A stretch of DNA of 64,000 nucleotides, taken from NCBI RefSeq assembly GCF_000284375.1, contig NC_017249.1, positions 3,450,001 through 3,514,000 on the forward strand, written 5' to 3'. Shown here one piece after another: positions 61,226 through 64,000 of the stretch; within the stretch, counting starts at the first letter, position 1; every line of letters begins with the position of its first letter. The translations under genes and the position numbers were made by a program. The DNA comes from Bradyrhizobium japonicum USDA 6 (GTDB lineage: Bacteria; Pseudomonadota; Alphaproteobacteria; Rhizobiales; Xanthobacteraceae). The notes beneath the pieces are model-generated. The model did not search any database. It worked only from the letters and a program-made list of their open reading frames with translations, and had not been told where the DNA came from.

Positions 61226-61532
61226 GATGAGACCGATATTGCTGTGGGGATGGGCGGCATATCGCACATTTCCATGTCGATGTCGTTTGAAGAGATTTCG
61301 CGACCGGGGCGTCTCGAAGATAGTCCAATAAGATATTGAAAATAAAGAATAAATTGGCCGAGAAATCGCCACTGGTGGCGCGGTTGGACGGTCACCAAGC
61401 TGTACTTGCGCGCGGGAGCCCGGCGTTTCCGACGGCCCTGATCCCGACGACAGCGGGGGCGGATTGGTATACTGCCACCGGAATTGACGCGGTAGCGGCT
61501 GGGCCCGTGCCGCGCGGAATAAGGATCAGACG
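61226..61532. other. Divergent intergenic region
   Basis: 307 bases between the RidA-family and molybdoenzyme genes. It is partly AT-rich, with an A/T stretch at about 61318-61360, and likely holds both promoters. No FixK box is present, unlike the operons to the left. AAGGA lies eight bases before the ATG at 61533. Nothing else was recognised. Confidence 0.5.
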
Positions 61533-63854
61533 ATGGACGATACGATTGGCTTTCCCGACCCCGGCCTCGACCTCTCTGACGGCTTCAAGCCCCACACCTC
61601 GCATTGGGGCGTGTTTTCCGCGCGTCAAAGCGAAGCTGGACTCGAGGTCAGGGCCTATGCGGGCGACCCCGATCCGAACGGCATCATCGGCAATTTCCCC
61701 GGCGCGCTGCGTCATCAGGCGCGCATCGCCCAGCCGGCGATCCGCCGCGGCTGGCTCGAGCGCGGACCTGGCCCGGACGATCGCCGCGGCCGCGATGAGT
61801 TCGTCTCCGTCAGTTGGGAGAAGGCGCTCGATCTGCTCGGCGACGAGCTCGGCCGCATCCGCGACACGCGCGGCCCCGGCGCCGTGTTCGGTGGCTCCTA
61901 CGGCTGGTCGAGCGCGGGCCGCTTCCATCATGCCCAGAGCCAGGTGCATCGCTTCCTCAACATCGCGATGGGCGGCTATGTGCGCTCGGTGAACACCTAT
62001 TCCTCGGGCGCGTCCTCGGTGCTGCTGCCGCAGATCCTTGCGGGCTACGAGGACATCACCAAGCGCAACGTCACCTGGGAGCAGATTGCCGAGAACACCG
62101 ACATCGTGCTGGCGTTCGGCGGCATGGCGCTGAAGAACTCCATGGTGGCCGGCGGCTCGATCAGCAAGCATATCGAGCGCGGCGCCATGGAAGCCGCGCG
62201 CCGGCGCGGCTGCGCGTTCATCCTGGTCAGCCCGCTGCGCGACGATCTTCCCGTCGAGGCCGGCGCCGAATGGATGACGTGCCTGCCGGGCACCGACACC
62301 GCCCTGATGCTCGGCATCGTCCACACGCTTGTGAGCGAAGGTCTGCACGACCAGGCCTTCCTCGATCGCTACACCGAAGGCTGGCCCGTGTTCCTCCGCT
62401 ATCTCACTGGCGAGAGCGACGGGCAGGCCAAGCATGCCGAATGGGCCGCCGCGATTTGCGGCGTCGATGCGGACACGATCCGCGAGCTCGCGCGCCGCGC
62501 CGCCGGAAAGCGTGCGCTGATCACCGTTTCGCATTCGCTCCAGCGCGCTGAGCATGGCGAGCAGCCGGTGTGGATGGGCATGGTGCTCGCAGCGGCGCTC
62601 GGCCAGATCGGCCTGCCTGGCGGCGGCTATGCTTATTCGCTCGGCGCGATCGGCTATTACGGCCGCCGCGTCAACGACGTGCCGGGACCGACGCTGGGGC
62701 AGGGCCGCAACGGCGTGCGCGATTTTATTCCGGTCGCGCGCATCGCCGACATGTTGCTCAATCCCGGCACGACCTATCGCTACAATGGCGAGACGCGTAC
62801 CTATCCGGACATCCGCCTCGTCTACTGGGCCGGCGGCAATCCCTTCCATCACCATCAGGACATCAACCGCTTGCGCAAGGCTTTTGCGCAGCTCGATACG
62901 TTCGTCGTGCACGAGCTCGCCTGGACTGCGACGGCGCGGCACGCGGACATCGTGCTGCCCTCGACCATGACGCTGGAGCGCGAGGACATCGGCTATTCGA
63001 CCAACGATCCCCTGATGGTCGCGATGCACCAGATCGCCGAGCCCTTTGGCCTAGCGCGTGACGATTACGACATCTTTGCCGATCTCGCCGAGCGCCTGGG
63101 TGCGCGCGAACCTTTCACCGAGGGGCGCACGTCGCGGCAGTGGCTCGAACATCTGTACGAGCCGACTCGCGCCTCGCTTCAAGCGCGTGGCCTCGAGGCG
63201 CCTGATTTCGACGAATTCTGGCGGCGCGGCAGCCTGGTGGTGCCGCGGCAGCCCGACGACGGCGGCCGTCTGCGCAGCTTTCGCGAAGATCCCGTCAATC
63301 ATCCGCTGCCGACGCCGACCGGCCGCATCGAGATCCATTCGGCCAAGATCGCCGCGCACGGCGATGCCGATTGCCCCGGCCATCCGGTCTGGCTGGAGAA
63401 GACCGACATGCCGAAACCCGGCGCGCCGTGCTTCCTCGTCGCCAATCAACCGGTGACGCGCCTGCACAGCCAGCTCGATTTCGGCGGCCATTCGCTGGGC
63501 GCGAAGCATCGCGGGCGCGAGGTCGCGCGCATGAATCCACGCGATGCCGATGCACGCGGTATCAGGGATGGCGACATCATCCGCCTGTTCAACGAGCGCG
63601 GCGCGTGTCTTGCCGCAGTCCACGTCACCGACGGCATCGCGGCCGGCGTGGTGCAATTGCCGACCGGCGCGTGGTACGACCCAATGGACCCCGAGGACGA
63701 CGCGCCGCTCTGCGTTCACGGCAATCCCAACGTGCTCACCCGCGACATCGGCACCTCGTCCTTCGCGCAGGGCTGCACCGGCCAGCTCACGACGGTCGAG
63801 GTGGAGAAGTTCACGGGCAATCTGCCGCCGATCCGCGCTTTCGATCCGGTGTAG
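61533..63854 (+). CDS. Molybdopterin oxidoreductase of the DMSO reductase/biotin sulfoxide reductase family
   Basis: A 773-residue protein. The N-terminus lacks both a Tat signal and the iron-sulfur cysteine motif, which fits cytosolic BisC-type or single-subunit DMSO/TMAO reductases. The Mo-ligand Ser lies in GGSYGWSSAGRFHHAQS (~123-139). Other motifs are NTYSSGASSVLLP, VSHSLQRAEHGEQPVWM, YWAGGNPFHHHQDINRLRKA split as two segments, the MPT-contact VLPSTMTLEREDIG, and a C-terminal domain with TRLHSQLDFG and SFAQGCTGQLT. It should reduce an S- or N-oxide using bis-MGD. It stands alone, with no membrane or electron-carrier partner in the window. Confidence 0.88.
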   Translation: MDDTIGFPDPGLDLSDGFKPHTSHWGVFSARQSEAGLEVRAYAGDPDPNGIIGNFPGALRHQARIAQPAIRRGWLERGPGPDDRRGRDEFVSVSWEKALDLLGDELGRIRDTRGPGAVFGGSYGWSSAGRFHHAQSQVHRFLNIAMGGYVRSVNTYSSGASSVLLPQILAGYEDITKRNVTWEQIAENTDIVLAFGGMALKNSMVAGGSISKHIERGAMEAARRRGCAFILVSPLRDDLPVEAGAEWMTCLPGTDTALMLGIVHTLVSEGLHDQAFLDRYTEGWPVFLRYLTGESDGQAKHAEWAAAICGVDADTIRELARRAAGKRALITVSHSLQRAEHGEQPVWMGMVLAAALGQIGLPGGGYAYSLGAIGYYGRRVNDVPGPTLGQGRNGVRDFIPVARIADMLLNPGTTYRYNGETRTYPDIRLVYWAGGNPFHHHQDINRLRKAFAQLDTFVVHELAWTATARHADIVLPSTMTLEREDIGYSTNDPLMVAMHQIAEPFGLARDDYDIFADLAERLGAREPFTEGRTSRQWLEHLYEPTRASLQARGLEAPDFDEFWRRGSLVVPRQPDDGGRLRSFREDPVNHPLPTPTGRIEIHSAKIAAHGDADCPGHPVWLEKTDMPKPGAPCFLVANQPVTRLHSQLDFGGHSLGAKHRGREVARMNPRDADARGIRDGDIIRLFNERGACLAAVHVTDGIAAGVVQLPTGAWYDPMDPEDDAPLCVHGNPNVLTRDIGTSSFAQGCTGQLTTVEVEKFTGNLPPIRAFDPV

Positions 63855-64000
63855 GCGCGTCGCCGGGATTGCTTCGGCCGTAGTGCAAAGGCGCCGGACT
63901 ACGCCGCGCTCTATCCGGTCTACGCGAAATGCGCTCGCAACGACGACGTGGAGGGAGTGTGAGTCGTGCTGCGCTCTCGTGCCCGTGCCGTAGCGCGTCC

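Noticed and set aside
63855..64000. Short open frames after the molybdoenzyme gene
   Set aside because: They are continuations of shadow frames with no domain or ribosome-binding site; too little sequence remains to judge.

Overview
The window is GC-rich, densely coded chromosomal DNA of an alphaproteobacterium, most likely a Bradyrhizobium or close relative (Nitrobacteraceae). This is inferred from gene content, not from a marker gene: FixK- and FixJ-type regulators with FixK boxes, an IalB-family protein, several caspase-like proteins, a double-domain Dpp-type ABC ATPase, and DUF3300/DUF2950 neighbours. No rRNA, tRNA, CRISPR array or intact insertion sequence was seen.

Region 1 (1-19.4 kb) opens at the end of a type VI secretion (T6SS) cluster: the C-terminal part of TssM, then TagF, the phosphatase PppA and the kinase PpkA, which form the threonine-phosphorylation control switch. 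A collection of mostly exported accessory proteins follows: a DUF4424 protein, a beta-propeller/NlpC-P60-like fusion, three caspase-like proteins, a DUF4384 protein, an alpha/beta hydrolase, an isoprenylcysteine-methyltransferase-like membrane protein and a small metzincin-type metalloprotease without a signal peptide. It is a peptidase-rich T6SS-linked island of largely unknown function.

Region 2 (19.5-27 kb) is a type I secretion locus: an atypical LuxR-type regulator, a membrane-fusion protein, an ABC exporter, and two glycine-rich proteins of a shared repeat family that are the likely cargo. Stem-loops lie between the cargo genes and before the exporter. The region ends in a truncated amino-acid-binding-protein pseudogene.

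Region 3 (27-37.2 kb) is a divergent uptake and catabolism locus. One arm encodes a ROK repressor, NagB, a gamma-glutamyltransferase-like enzyme, a DppDF ATPase and a Gfo/Idh/MocA oxidoreductase. The other arm encodes a peptide-type binding protein and two permeases. Its probable substrate is an amino-sugar- or gamma-glutamyl-containing peptide-like compound (inference).

Region 4 (37.2-61 kb) is the most striking. Six near-perfect FixK/FNR boxes (TTGA[T/C]-N4-[A/G]TCAA) stand upstream of most transcription units, usually 56-73 bases before the start codon. The island also encodes a cysteine-free Crp/Fnr regulator with the FNR recognition residues, a FixJ-like regulator, a receiver-only protein and a histidine kinase. 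The putative targets are an AI-2E-family transporter, a degenerate acetate-kinase homologue with a potassium-channel-like protein, two AspT-type exchangers around a PLP-dependent Orn/Lys/Arg-type decarboxylase, a DUF1275 protein, polyphosphate kinase 2, a YiaW/YiaV-like membrane-fusion pair and a DUF3300/DUF2950 envelope operon. I read it as a low-oxygen survival island combining decarboxylation/antiport energetics or acid resistance, polyphosphate energy and envelope remodelling. It also holds a SulP transporter pseudogene.

Region 5 (60.9-64 kb) has a RidA-family protein divergent from a large molybdopterin oxidoreductase of the DMSO reductase/BisC type. Nothing recognisable follows to the window end.
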